Origin: Methylotenera sp. RIFCSPLOWO2_02_FULL_45_14
GTDB lineage: Bacteria; Pseudomonadota; Gammaproteobacteria; Burkholderiales; Methylophilaceae
Direction of reading: 5' to 3'
Assembly: GCA_001803395.1 (NCBI GenBank)
Contig: MHBU01000031.1
Coordinates: 62,001-126,000, forward strand
DNA length: 64,000 nt
The position numbers were made by a program, and so were the translations under genes. This document shows positions 1 through 9,831 of the stretch, in pieces. The notes beneath the pieces are model-generated. The model searched no databases, had not been told where the DNA came from, and saw only the letters and a list, made by a program, of their open reading frames with translations. Within the stretch, counting starts at the first letter, position 1, and each line of letters begins with the position of its first letter.

Positions 1-463
1 AGTATTCTTTGCCAAGTACAACGCCGCCAGGTCCGGCGGAGGGCCAAGTGCCTATGAAGTCTTTATAAGGTGTAAATAATGGGTCAAATGCAGCTAAATC
101 TGGCACGGAAATAATGCGCATATAAAACAGTGCACCAAAGAAGGCGGCAAAAAACGCGATCTCAGAGCAGATGAATACAATCATGCCGATGCGGAAAGAT
201 TGATCTTCCCATTTTTTGTACTGACCAGTCACGCTTTCGGTCACAACCGCACCCAGCCACTTAAAGGTCATGAACAGAATAAGAGCCGCCCCAATATACA
301 TCATCCACTTACCAGGGGTTTGCAGATAAGCTAAATCTTTGTTCTTATCTGTAGCCAGGCTAAAAATAAAACCAGAAGCAAGGCTCAACAACCCCGCTGA
401 AATGACCACTGGGTATAAGCTCCCGTGAGGAACATAATAATGATTACTTGAATGTGTTTCCAT
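1..463 (-). CDS. ctaE: cytochrome c oxidase subunit III, partial (runs off window start)
   Basis: Minus-strand reading from ATG at 463: METHSSNHYYVPHGSLYPVVISAGLLSLASGF...WPSAGPGGVVLGKEY; COX3-like helices, next to COX1/COX2/COX11. Confidence 0.9.
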   Translation of the reverse strand, partial: METHSSNHYYVPHGSLYPVVISAGLLSLASGFIFSLATDKNKDLAYLQTPGKWMMYIGAALILFMTFKWLGAVVTESVTGQYKKWEDQSFRIGMIVFICSEIAFFAAFFGALFYMRIISVPDLAAFDPLFTPYKDFIGTWPSAGPGGVVLGKEY

Positions 464-576
464 GCATTGCTCCTATTGCATTATGTTTAACTAATCTACT
501 TCAACTAATCCGCGGTTGAGCGGCGCTTATTTGTTACACACTCTTTGCATTCTTATAAAAAATATAAGCTGAATCT

Positions 577-1143
577 TTATGGTTTATCTGCACTAAAAAA
601 CGCATACGACAAGGTCATTTCACTGACATCACTGGGCAGCTCTGGACTCACAAAAAACCTTAGAGGCATGACTTTGGTCTCTCCTGGTTGCAGTTCTTGT
701 CGCATAAAACAGAAGCATTCTATTTTTTTAAAATAGATAGAGGCCACTCCTGGTGTAACGCTCGGAACCGCTTGTCCTGCAACTACTTGACTCGTAATGT
801 TTTTAGCCTCAAACAACACTGTTTCTACTTGTCCTGGGTGCAATTTAATGCTGGTTTGTTTAGGATAGAAATTCCATCCTAACCCAGGCATTACACTCGA
901 TGTAAATTGAACCGTAACCCATCTTGATTCATCAACTTTTGTGTTTGAAATCTCAGAAGCAGTAGTTTTTGTTTTACCATTGAGCCCCGTTAAAGTACAC
1001 AGCACATTATATAAAGGCACCAGTGCAATCGCAAAAGCAATGGATCCCGCAACGACCCAGAGCAGCTTAAAGCCTAGCTTCTTGTTCGCCAATTTTCTTT
1101 GCTGATCTGGGCTAGTGCTGTTATTTTCAACTTTTATTTCCAT
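577..1143 (-). CDS. ctaG: cytochrome c oxidase assembly protein CtaG/Cox11
   Basis: ORF with Cox11 features (LVPLYNVLCTLTGLNGKT, KKIECFCFMRQELQPGE); likely start MEIKVENN at 1143. Confidence 0.93.
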   Translation of the reverse strand: MEIKVENNSTSPDQQRKLANKKLGFKLLWVVAGSIAFAIALVPLYNVLCTLTGLNGKTKTTASEISNTKVDESRWVTVQFTSSVMPGLGWNFYPKQTSIKLHPGQVETVLFEAKNITSQVVAGQAVPSVTPGVASIYFKKIECFCFMRQELQPGETKVMPLRFFVSPELPSDVSEMTLSYAFFSADKP

Positions 1144-1241
1144 AACGTAAACATGGAAGCTAGATACCATGCCAATGCAATCGCACCTAAAATTAAAGCA
1201 ACGATTTTATTTTTTTTTGATAATTGTTTTTTTTCCATCAT
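1134..1241 (-). CDS. cytochrome oxidase small assembly protein (35 aa, single TM)
   Basis: Manual minus-strand translation MMEKKQLSKKNKIVALILGAIALAWYLASMFTLWK*; lies between COX1 and COX11, absent from supplied ORF list. Confidence 0.7.
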   Translation of the reverse strand: MMEKKQLSKKNKIVALILGAIALAWYLASMFTLWK

Positions 1242-1302
1242 AGTGTCGAAGGCTCATCTAAATCAACAAGCCTTCATTTTTACCTTAATTTAACTTTTCA
1301 AT

Positions 1303-2895
1303 TTACTTGATAACCGGCTGCTCTGTAAAGCTATGATATGGAGGAGGTGAGGGCAATGTCCACTCTAAGCCTTCAGCACCTTCCCATACCTGATCGGTTG
1401 CTTTTTTACCGCCACGTACACAAGTAATGATGATGTAAACAAATAGTAACTGAGACAAGCCTAAAACAAACGCTGAGATCGATGAAATCATATTAAATTC
1501 AGCAAACTGTAACGCGTAGTCAGGAATACGACGTGGCATGCCAGCAAGGCCTAAGAAGAATTGTGGGATAAAGGTCATATTAAATGAAATCGCAGTCAGC
1601 CAGAAGTGTGTTTTACCTAACTTTTCGCTATACATGTGCCCGGTCATTTTTGGTAACCAGTAGTAAACACCCGCCATAATGCCCATGATGCCACCAGCAA
1701 ACAATGTGTAATGGAAGTGCGCCACTACAAAGTAGCTATTGTGATATTGAGCATCCGCCGCAACGTCAGCTAATACCAGACCTGTTAAACCACCAATACC
1801 AAACAGAATGATCCAGCCTACGGTAAATAGCATGGGTGTTTCAAAACTCATTGAGCCTTTCCACATCGTTTTAATCCAGCAGAAGAATAAAACCGCAAGT
1901 GGTAGAGAAATTGCCATGGTGCTGTACATAAAGTAGAGCAGTGCAGGTACAGGCAGACCTGCAGTAAAGAAGTGATGAGCCCAAACAACTACTGATAAGG
2001 CACCAATACCCCAGAAAGCATAGACCTGTGCTTTGTAGCCGTACATTGGTTTACGAGAGAATGTTTGCAAGATTTGTGGAATAAAACCCCAAACTGGCAA
2101 TAGTAGAATATACACTTCAGGGTGACCAAAGAACCAAAATAAATGTTGGAACATAATGGGGTCGCCACCGCCTGCCGCATCAAAGAAGTGTGTGCCAAAA
2201 TGACGATCTGTGAGCAACATAGTGACCGCACCTGCTAATACTGGAATGGTGGCAATCAATAAGAATGCAGTAATCAACCAGCCCCACGCAAACAATGGCA
2301 TTTTCATTAAAGTCATACCAGGTGCGCGCATATTAAATAGCGTAACAATGATGTTGATAGAACCTAGTACAGAGGATATGCCGAGTAAATGTACCGCAAA
2401 GATTGCAAAGTCAACACCAATGCCGCCTTGTACTGAGAGTGGCGGATAAAACGTCCAGCCAGTCGCCAGGGCGCCATCACCTATGCCAAACAGCGCCAAT
2501 GTGAATGGTAACGTTAATAGAATAGCTGAAGGCGGCAACAACCAGAACCCCCAGTTGTTTAAGCGTGGTAGCGCCATGTCTGGGGCGCCGATTTGCAATG
2601 GAATCATCCAGTTGGCAAAGCCGGTTGCAGCGGGCATTAGCGCAGCAAAAATCATAATTAAAGCATGCACACCGATGAGTTGGTTAAAAAAATCAGGATT
2701 CATCAGTTGCAATCCAGGTTCAAATAACTCGGCACGAATGCCTAAGATCATACAGCCGCCAACCAAAAACATGATGAGCGAAAAGGTCAGGTACATCGTA
2801 CCAATATCTTTATGGTTTGTGGTCGTTAGCCAACGCATAATACCTGTTGGGTGGTCAGCATGTTCGTCATGGTGCGCTACCGTTGTTGTACTCAT
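1303..2895 (-). CDS. ctaD: cytochrome c oxidase subunit I
   Basis: HHDEHADHPTGIMRWLTTTNHKDIGTMYL..., WFFGHPEVYIL, HFHYTLFAGG heme/Cu ligand motifs. Confidence 0.97.
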   Translation of the reverse strand: MSTTTVAHHDEHADHPTGIMRWLTTTNHKDIGTMYLTFSLIMFLVGGCMILGIRAELFEPGLQLMNPDFFNQLIGVHALIMIFAALMPAATGFANWMIPLQIGAPDMALPRLNNWGFWLLPPSAILLTLPFTLALFGIGDGALATGWTFYPPLSVQGGIGVDFAIFAVHLLGISSVLGSINIIVTLFNMRAPGMTLMKMPLFAWGWLITAFLLIATIPVLAGAVTMLLTDRHFGTHFFDAAGGGDPIMFQHLFWFFGHPEVYILLLPVWGFIPQILQTFSRKPMYGYKAQVYAFWGIGALSVVVWAHHFFTAGLPVPALLYFMYSTMAISLPLAVLFFCWIKTMWKGSMSFETPMLFTVGWIILFGIGGLTGLVLADVAADAQYHNSYFVVAHFHYTLFAGGIMGIMAGVYYWLPKMTGHMYSEKLGKTHFWLTAISFNMTFIPQFFLGLAGMPRRIPDYALQFAEFNMISSISAFVLGLSQLLFVYIIITCVRGGKKATDQVWEGAEGLEWTLPSPPPYHSFTEQPVIK

Positions 2896-2920
2896 TACTA
2901 TCTCCTGTGCCTAAACTTGA

Positions 2921-4093
2921 CTATTGACGTGCAGCTTTTACTTGTGAGGGCTGTACAAAATCGCCCACGCTATTGCCTAGTGCATTGCGCTCATAACTGA
3001 TAACAGCGGCGATTTCAGTATCATTTAATAAGGCTTTCCACGCGGGCATTATATTTTTACCGTTGAGTACGCGATCCAAATGGCTATCAGGTAAATATTT
3101 TCCATCTGCGCCGAAAATTGGTGCAGTGGTAATTTTGCCACCAGTCAAGGCTGGGAACGCTGGAGGTAAGCCGGCACCTGTCACTTGGTGACAAACTGCG
3201 CAGTTTTTCTCATAAACTTCTTTACCTTTAGCAACCAGATCTTCTTTTGTCCATTCTTTATCGGCGCCAGCGTCAGCTTTAGCTAACTCATCTTTCTTGG
3301 CAAGTACCCATGCTTTGTATTCTTCTTTAGAGACGGCATTAACAACCACAGGCATGTAGCCATGACCTTTACCACAAAGTTCTTTACACTGCCCGCGATA
3401 CACACCAGGCTTAGTCACCTGCACCCATGTTTCACGGATAAAGCCAGGCACTGCCACGCGTGAAGAACCAAACTGCGGTACCCACCAGTTGTGCAACACA
3501 TCAGTTGCCGTCATTAGCACACGTACTTTTGTATCGACTGGTAATACCAATGGGTTATCTACCTCTAACAGGTAGTTTTGACCTTTTTCTTCTTCGTTAT
3601 GCATTTGCTTATTATTAGTTGTCAAATTACTGACAAATTTAATGCCTTCTGCATCACCGCTCATATATTCGTACTGCCAGCGCCATTGTGAACCAGTGAC
3701 TTTGATCACCATTTCAGAGCCGTTACGTGTGTCTTCCATCATAATGACGCTGTGATAGGCGGGAATGCCCATGATCACGAAGTCAATTAACAGCAGTATG
3801 GCAAATGGAATCAAGGTCCAGAAAATTTCTATTGCGGTTGAGGGGACTTTGTCAGCAACAGGTTTGAAACCCTTGCTTTTACGATGTGCAACAATAGAAT
3901 AAATCATGATGGCAAGCACTACGACAAAAATCGCCATAGTAATCAGCATAAATTTATTATGGACGTGCAGCGTGTCTAAGGCCATTGGTGTTACTGGTTC
4001 AGGAAAGTTCCAGCTGTAATCCGCATGTGCAACCATGCTTACCAAAGCTAAAAGCAAGACGGCACCAATTTTTTTAAGTCCTTGCATTAACAT
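2921..4093 (-). CDS. ctaC: cytochrome c oxidase subunit II with C-terminal cytochrome c domain
   Basis: CuA region GVYRGQCKELCGKGHGYMPV and a C-terminal CAVCH heme c motif. Confidence 0.96.
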   Translation of the reverse strand: MLMQGLKKIGAVLLLALVSMVAHADYSWNFPEPVTPMALDTLHVHNKFMLITMAIFVVVLAIMIYSIVAHRKSKGFKPVADKVPSTAIEIFWTLIPFAILLLIDFVIMGIPAYHSVIMMEDTRNGSEMVIKVTGSQWRWQYEYMSGDAEGIKFVSNLTTNNKQMHNEEEKGQNYLLEVDNPLVLPVDTKVRVLMTATDVLHNWWVPQFGSSRVAVPGFIRETWVQVTKPGVYRGQCKELCGKGHGYMPVVVNAVSKEEYKAWVLAKKDELAKADAGADKEWTKEDLVAKGKEVYEKNCAVCHQVTGAGLPPAFPALTGGKITTAPIFGADGKYLPDSHLDRVLNGKNIMPAWKALLNDTEIAAVISYERNALGNSVGDFVQPSQVKAARQ

Positions 4094-4140
4094 ACACGCT
4101 CCAAATTAATAATTAAAACCAAGTTAAGCATTAGGCCAAA

Positions 4141-4605
4141 TTATTCAAATTTAGCTAACTGTACCTTGAGTTGTTTTGCGAGTTCAATGCGTTGCATATC
4201 ATCCATAAAACGTTTACCAAATTCCACTTGCTTGCCATGTGAGCCTATAAAAAGGCCAACTGTTCCATCTAGCATGTCACGCAACGTTACTTTGACCCAG
4301 TAGCGTTGAAAGGTGATTTTCTCTGTACTTTTGTGAGCATGTTTTTCAATAACAACACTGTCACCTTCTAGTGAAATGCTTTCATAGTCATTGTAATGAA
4401 CATGCACTTGGTAAAACGCAGCAGCAAATGCTAATACTTCAAGCCCAGCAAAAGGTAATACAAACCAAGCACCAATCTGCGACACACCAATGGCAACGAT
4501 CATCACAATCAAGACAATGCTGGTGAAAAGCCATACAAAGCCCTTAGGAGACAGTGAGTTGCTTGGCTTAGCGATAATTTTGTAGCCTAAAGGATAGGAT
4601 GCCAT
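4141..4605 (-). CDS. DUF2244 domain-containing membrane protein
   Basis: Two N-terminal TM helices; length, composition and position beside cox genes fit DUF2244. Confidence 0.7.
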   Translation of the reverse strand: MASYPLGYKIIAKPSNSLSPKGFVWLFTSIVLIVMIVAIGVSQIGAWFVLPFAGLEVLAFAAAFYQVHVHYNDYESISLEGDSVVIEKHAHKSTEKITFQRYWVKVTLRDMLDGTVGLFIGSHGKQVEFGKRFMDDMQRIELAKQLKVQLAKFE

Positions 4606-5015
4606 ACATCACTCGCAATTTAATACGGTTGACCTGCCTATTACTTTTTTCGGTGTGACACTTTGACGCAGGTCAAAAAATAACACAAAGTAATTGCTGA
4701 CTCAAGCAAAAGTTACATTATTGTAACAATTGTGAAATTGATAGTTACATTTAGTAAAAAAAGAGGTGGTGATTTTTGATATTGAATATTGGGCGCCTCT
4801 AATAATTCAACTTTGCAAGCATCCGTTTTGCGGCTTGCCTGCCTTCTCTACGATTAGCCTCAAACTCACCAGACTTTTGGGAGCTTCCATCTACGAGTCG
4901 AGCACAGTCTTTGATTGATGTATACAATAGTATTGCTGGCAAATACCTTATTATTCACTTAAATATTGATGTTGATTGAATAAATGATTCAAAATAACAC
5001 CTTGAAAGGAGCGCT

Positions 5016-6710
5016 ATGCTTGAGAAATTCACCCATTCGCCACGTGTAGCCTATTTCTCCATGGAGATTGCTTTGCGTAATGAGATTCCAACTTACGCAG
5101 GCGGTTTAGGTGTGTTAGCTGGTGACATGGTGCGTTCTGCCGCAGATTTAATGTTGCCCATGGTTGCGATTAGCTTGGTAAGCCGTGCTGGTTACTTTCG
5201 CCAAAAAATTGATGAGCAAGGCCATCAGGTTGAGCTCCCTGATTTTTGGCAGCCTGAACTCTGGGCGAAGCCACTGGATGCCAAAGTGGCCGTCACCATT
5301 GAAGGTCGTCTTGTTTGGATAGGTGCATGGCTGTATTTAGTAGAGGGGCTCAGCGGCGGCAAGCAGCCTGTGCTTCTGCTAGATACTGACCTTAACGAGA
5401 ATAGCCCTGAAGACCGTGAACTCACACACTATTTGTACGGTGGCGATTCGACCTACCGCCTGAAGCAAGAAATTGTGCTTGGCATCGGCGGGGTACGGTT
5501 ACTGCAGGCGCTGGGCTTTACTATTTTTCATTACCATATGAATGAAGGCCACTCTGCCCTGCTAGGTGTGGAACTGTTACACCGTTATGCTTACCCTCTG
5601 GAGGAGTTGAGGGCGGGAGAGCCGCATTACGACATTCCCCGTGTACGTGAGATGTGCAGTTTTACAACCCACACCCCCGTAGAAGCAGGACATGACCGCT
5701 TTGATTATGCGTTAGTGAATCGAGTGTTTGATAATACTTTTGACCTACTCACAATTAGGCATCTGGCTGGGGAAGATTCACTGAATATGACGTGCCTGGC
5801 TTTAAATTTGAGTGAGTATGTGAATGGTGTTGCAAAAAGCCATGCGGATATTTCCAATAAAATGTTCCCCGGCTATCAAGTGCATGCCATTACCAACGGC
5901 GTACATCCTTTGACTTGGGCTGCAGACAGTTTCCGCGAACTTTATAACACGCGTATTCCAGGTTGGCACCATGAGCCTGAACTGCTCATACGCGCAGAGT
6001 GCTGTATCTCTGATGAAGCTATTTGGCAGGCGCACCAGCAAGCAAAAACAGCGCTTATTGAGCAGATATTTGATTTAACTGGGGCTAGGTTCGATCTCAA
6101 TATTCCAATCTTGTCGTTTGCAAGGCGCATGACGGCCTACAAACGCCCGGATATGCTATTTACCGATATGGAGAGATTAAAACGAATTGCCCGGCAATAT
6201 CCATTTCAGATAGTCATGAGTGGTAAAGCACACCCCAGTGACGAAGGCGGCAAAGCACTGATTGCTGAGTTGCATGGCTACGCCAATCAGCTGGCAGGCA
6301 TCATTCCTACGGTGTACTTACCCAATTACAATCTTGATATTGCACATGGCGTGGTGGCTGGCAGTGATGTTTGGCTTAATACGCCGCTTCGCCCGTATGA
6401 GGCTTCTGGCACCAGCGGTATGAAGGCTGCAATCAATGGCGTACCCAGCCTGTCGGTACTTGATGGCTGGTGGATTGAAGGCTGTATTGAAGGTATCACC
6501 GGTTGGGCCATTGGTAACATGATCAGCAGTAATGGCAGTGATGCCATTGCCCTATATGACAAGCTGGAACAAGTGGTGCTGCCACTTTATTATCATCAGG
6601 ATGCAAGCCGCTGGATTAAGGTCATGAAATATGCCATCAGCAAAAATGCATCTTACTTCAACAGCCATCGCATGATGCGCCGCTACTTGATAGAAGCCTA
6701 CACTAGATGA
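5016..6710 (+). CDS. alpha-glucan family phosphorylase
   Basis: MLEKFTHSPRVAYFSMEIALRNEIPTYAGGLGVLAGD...; RPYEASGTSGMKAAINGVPSLSVLDGWW GT35/PLP region; RBS aaggag upstream. Confidence 0.9.
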   Translation: MLEKFTHSPRVAYFSMEIALRNEIPTYAGGLGVLAGDMVRSAADLMLPMVAISLVSRAGYFRQKIDEQGHQVELPDFWQPELWAKPLDAKVAVTIEGRLVWIGAWLYLVEGLSGGKQPVLLLDTDLNENSPEDRELTHYLYGGDSTYRLKQEIVLGIGGVRLLQALGFTIFHYHMNEGHSALLGVELLHRYAYPLEELRAGEPHYDIPRVREMCSFTTHTPVEAGHDRFDYALVNRVFDNTFDLLTIRHLAGEDSLNMTCLALNLSEYVNGVAKSHADISNKMFPGYQVHAITNGVHPLTWAADSFRELYNTRIPGWHHEPELLIRAECCISDEAIWQAHQQAKTALIEQIFDLTGARFDLNIPILSFARRMTAYKRPDMLFTDMERLKRIARQYPFQIVMSGKAHPSDEGGKALIAELHGYANQLAGIIPTVYLPNYNLDIAHGVVAGSDVWLNTPLRPYEASGTSGMKAAINGVPSLSVLDGWWIEGCIEGITGWAIGNMISSNGSDAIALYDKLEQVVLPLYYHQDASRWIKVMKYAISKNASYFNSHRMMRRYLIEAYTR

Positions 6711-6808
6711 GTTAGGCTGAAAGTTTCAAAACTGCTAATCAGCATAGACGGCTGAAACCGAAATTAGACATAAAACTCTTTGCGCGCAGCCATTCAATAT
6801 CGTCGCAC

Positions 6809-7717
6809 TCATGGTGATTGTTTACAGAAGGCGATAAGGCTCGGTAGCGCTACCTCCACTGCGCGTTCGCCCTCCTCAATCGCCTCCTTGGCGCGATGAA
6901 AATCAAGCAAGCCGAGGTGTGTCAGGCGTGGCGCTACAATCACATCGGGCGGCTCGCCCGCCATGCGGCTACGGCTAATGCGTACCTGCATAATATTGAT
7001 ACTGGAGGTTACCACGTCGAGCACGGAGGGAAGCTTAGGCTCATTGTCCCGTTGCGCTGGAATAAATGCGCTAATACTCTCTTGCAGTTTGCGTTTCCAT
7101 TCGCTGACCTCTGCGCGCGGCACTTCAAGCTCATATTCCTCACGCAAGTTACGGCCTATAATGTCAGAACTAAGATCGACCGCAATCACGACATCGGCGC
7201 CCATCGCGCGTGCTAGCGATACCGGTACCGGGTTCACAAGGCCACCGTCCACCAGCAACCGGCCTTCATGTAGCACCGGCGCAAACAACGCGGGAAGTGC
7301 GATGGAGGCACGTACTGCTTCGACGGTCGAACCCTCGCGTAACCAGACCTCCGCCCCGGTATGTAACGCAGTGGCTACAGCTGCATAAGGCATGGCTAAG
7401 TCCTTGATCGGGCGGTCGATGAAATTAGAGCGAAAGAACTCTATTAACCGATCACCCTTGATCAACCCGCCATTCATACTTACATCCAGAAACGAGAACA
7501 CGTTAGTAATGCCCAGCCCGAGTAGCCATTGCTCGAAATGTTCCAGCTCGCCCGCGGCGTAGGCCGCTCCCACTAGTGCGCCAATTGATGTGCCGCACAC
7601 CAAGTGTGGCCGAATGCCGGCTTGTTCCAAGGCCCGAATAACGCCCACATGCGCCCAACCGCGAGCCGCACCGCCGCCTAGCGCGAGTCCCACTCGCGGC
7701 TCGCGAGGTATATTCAT
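6809..7717 (-). CDS. patatin-like phospholipase family protein
   Basis: GGGAARGWAHVGVIRALE, GTSIGALVGA nucleophile motif, DGGLVNPVP; start MNIPREP. Confidence 0.92.
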   Translation of the reverse strand: MNIPREPRVGLALGGGAARGWAHVGVIRALEQAGIRPHLVCGTSIGALVGAAYAAGELEHFEQWLLGLGITNVFSFLDVSMNGGLIKGDRLIEFFRSNFIDRPIKDLAMPYAAVATALHTGAEVWLREGSTVEAVRASIALPALFAPVLHEGRLLVDGGLVNPVPVSLARAMGADVVIAVDLSSDIIGRNLREEYELEVPRAEVSEWKRKLQESISAFIPAQRDNEPKLPSVLDVVTSSINIMQVRISRSRMAGEPPDVIVAPRLTHLGLLDFHRAKEAIEEGERAVEVALPSLIAFCKQSP

Positions 7718-7944
7718 ATGCGGTCTCTCCATACAACGCTGCTGAATTCACACTGACACATCACGGTATAGCCTTTCATCCCTAACAGTTATAAGCGGAC
7801 ACCTACGTCCGTGTGCTATTGAATAGCATGTACGATAGTATGTACAGATGCAAATACTTTATCTAAGTCTAAGCATCAATTTTAGCGTAATAATTTTTTT
7901 AAATTTATAGAAGCTATGCTGGCTGCTTTTTTGGGTGATGGTCG

Positions 7945-8241
7945 CTACCCGATAATCTCGAAGCCGTTGTAACTGCCATCATCGATTTCGATTTCGATTT
8001 CGACTCGCTCCACATGCGCAAGCTCCGGGCCGCGCTGGGTCCAGCACACAAGGGCATCTACGGCAACTGAATCACCATGCACTGCAGCCTCTACCGAGCC
8101 ATCGCTGCAGTTCCTCACCCAACCGCTGACCCTCAATCTTTGCGCTTCGCGACGCATCGAGTTGCGGAAGAACACACCCTGTACACGGCCATGAATCATG
8201 AGGCGTAGCTTCTTCTGTGGTTGAACTGGAGGAGTGGTCAT
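7945..8241 (-). CDS. acylphosphatase
   Basis: LRLMIHGRVQGVFFRNSMRREAQRLRVSGWVRNCSDGSVEAAVHG matches acylphosphatase signature; start MTTPPVQ at 8241. Confidence 0.92.
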   Translation of the reverse strand: MTTPPVQPQKKLRLMIHGRVQGVFFRNSMRREAQRLRVSGWVRNCSDGSVEAAVHGDSVAVDALVCWTQRGPELAHVERVEIEIEIDDGSYNGFEIIG

Positions 8242-8412
8242 TCTTGTTCTCCTGTAATCATTTGCGTGCGGAATAGCATCCTGTCCGGAATGACAGTCAC
8301 GTTGATTCGGCATCATCGAAACAGCCAGTCAATCTTCTCCGAAGCAAACATTCAACGTGTGACATGAGCAGCATGTCCGTAGCTTACCTCGAGGTTATCA
8401 TCTAGATGGAGA

Positions 8413-8793
8413 TTAGGCATCTCTTACGCTCCCAACACGCCGACGAAAAAAGAGCCAACCATAGATCGCGATATTGACGATGACGACCACACCAGCTAGT
8501 GCGAACTGAATCTCTCGTGTGAGGCCGGAAGGGTAGATGATATCCAGTAGATAGTGCTCAACGAAGCTTTCCGTGTAGCCAGATTGTCCCGCTTTAATAC
8601 GCAAGTAGTTCTCCAGGTACGTGAGTGGACAGACGCGACTAGTGAGTTCAACAAAGAATCCCCAAGCAGCTGCTGGAAGATGGACAAAAGGAATCCAGCG
8701 CCGCCATACTGTCATTGTGCCACCCAGGAGGGCAAACAGAATGAAAGCTAGATGGAGCAAGAGCACGCTGTCAGCAGCTAAACGAAAGTACAC
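8413..8793 (-). CDS. DUF2784 domain-containing protein
   Basis: MYFRLAADSVLLLHLAFILFALLGG...PLTYLENYLRIKAG..FVEHYLLDIIYP family signature. Confidence 0.85.
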   Translation of the reverse strand: MYFRLAADSVLLLHLAFILFALLGGTMTVWRRWIPFVHLPAAAWGFFVELTSRVCPLTYLENYLRIKAGQSGYTESFVEHYLLDIIYPSGLTREIQFALAGVVVIVNIAIYGWLFFRRRVGSVRDA

Positions 8794-8893
8794 AACCGTT
8801 AAGATGCAGGCTGGATTGACCTACATTATGCATTTTGTAATGACCTATTAAACTTGTAATTTACTAAGCATTATACTAAGTTAACGTTAAAAA

Positions 8894-9514
8894 ATGGGGC
8901 CATATAAAATGCAAATTGCTGAGAACGATGGATCAACTTTGGGTGCATATCTACATGGAATGCAAATAAAAAATTCAAGTGTAGCGCGCGTGTTTTTTGC
9001 CCTGTGGCCAGAAGCATTGGCACGGCGGGCATTGCATACGTTAACAATGGAATATCAGTCACGGTGTGAGGCGCGCGCCATGGGTGCAGATACCCTGCAT
9101 ATGACCTTGCTGTTTCTGGGGGAGATAGAACGTGCATGTCTGCCGCGGTTAATACAAACCGCGGACAAGGTGTCGGCACCAGCTTTTGGATTTATATTGG
9201 AGAGACTTTCATTCTGGCAGCATAACCGAATTGCTTATGCGGCACCTCTGGAAAAAATACCCGCACTGTGTCAACTGGTCACGGCGCTACAGCAGGAACT
9301 GATAGCAGCGGGTTTCTGGTTTGATAACCATGAGTTCAATCCACATGTCACATTGTTACGTCGCGTCGGGCATGTTTTGGAGTCGCAGGCCATTACGCCC
9401 ATTATGTGGTGGGTAGACTCATTCGTGTTGGTAGAATCAGTCATGACTGACCGAGGGGTGCACTACCAGATACTCCAGAAGTGGCCGTTATCCCCTATGA
9501 TCGCTCAATGCTGA
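8894..9514 (+). CDS. thpR: RNA 2',3'-cyclic phosphodiesterase
   Basis: Paired 2H motifs LHMTLLFLG and PHVTLLRR with FFALWPEALARRAL N-term. Confidence 0.9.
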   Translation: MGPYKMQIAENDGSTLGAYLHGMQIKNSSVARVFFALWPEALARRALHTLTMEYQSRCEARAMGADTLHMTLLFLGEIERACLPRLIQTADKVSAPAFGFILERLSFWQHNRIAYAAPLEKIPALCQLVTALQQELIAAGFWFDNHEFNPHVTLLRRVGHVLESQAITPIMWWVDSFVLVESVMTDRGVHYQILQKWPLSPMIAQC

Positions 9515-9655
9515 CAAGCGCGTCGCTGTTAAGGTATATGCTGGATTAGTCAGCTTTAAGTTATTTTGTAATGACACTCCATAAATAACATCAAACTTGG
9601 CTGCACGGCTATATTCTATAGAATGGATCAATGCTAATGAATTTACCGAATGAAT

Positions 9656-9793
9656 TCAATCGTCTTCTAAAATACGCTTACCTTCATCCTCAATGTCTTC
9701 AAATTGACCGCGATAAACTGCCCACCAAAGACCACCGAGTACGATAAGCGCCATAACGACGGAGAGTGGAATGAGTATAAATAGTATATCCAT
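9656..9793 (-). CDS. ccoS: cbb3-type cytochrome oxidase assembly protein CcoS
   Basis: Manual translation MDILFILIPLSVVMALIVLGGLWWAVYRGQFEDIEDEGKRILEDD*; directly downstream of ccoI. Confidence 0.9.
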   Translation of the reverse strand: MDILFILIPLSVVMALIVLGGLWWAVYRGQFEDIEDEGKRILEDD

Positions 9794-9831
9794 GATTAAG
9801 TCCTTTAGTTTAGACCTTTGGGTTTAGATCT

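Noticed and set aside
2483-2914. 143-aa plus-strand ORF opposite COX1
   Set aside because: Antisense to a highly conserved gene; no recognisable family, shadow ORF.
6963-7388. 141-aa ORF antisense to the patatin gene
   Set aside because: Low-complexity Ser/Thr/Ala shadow ORF from a high-GC coding strand.
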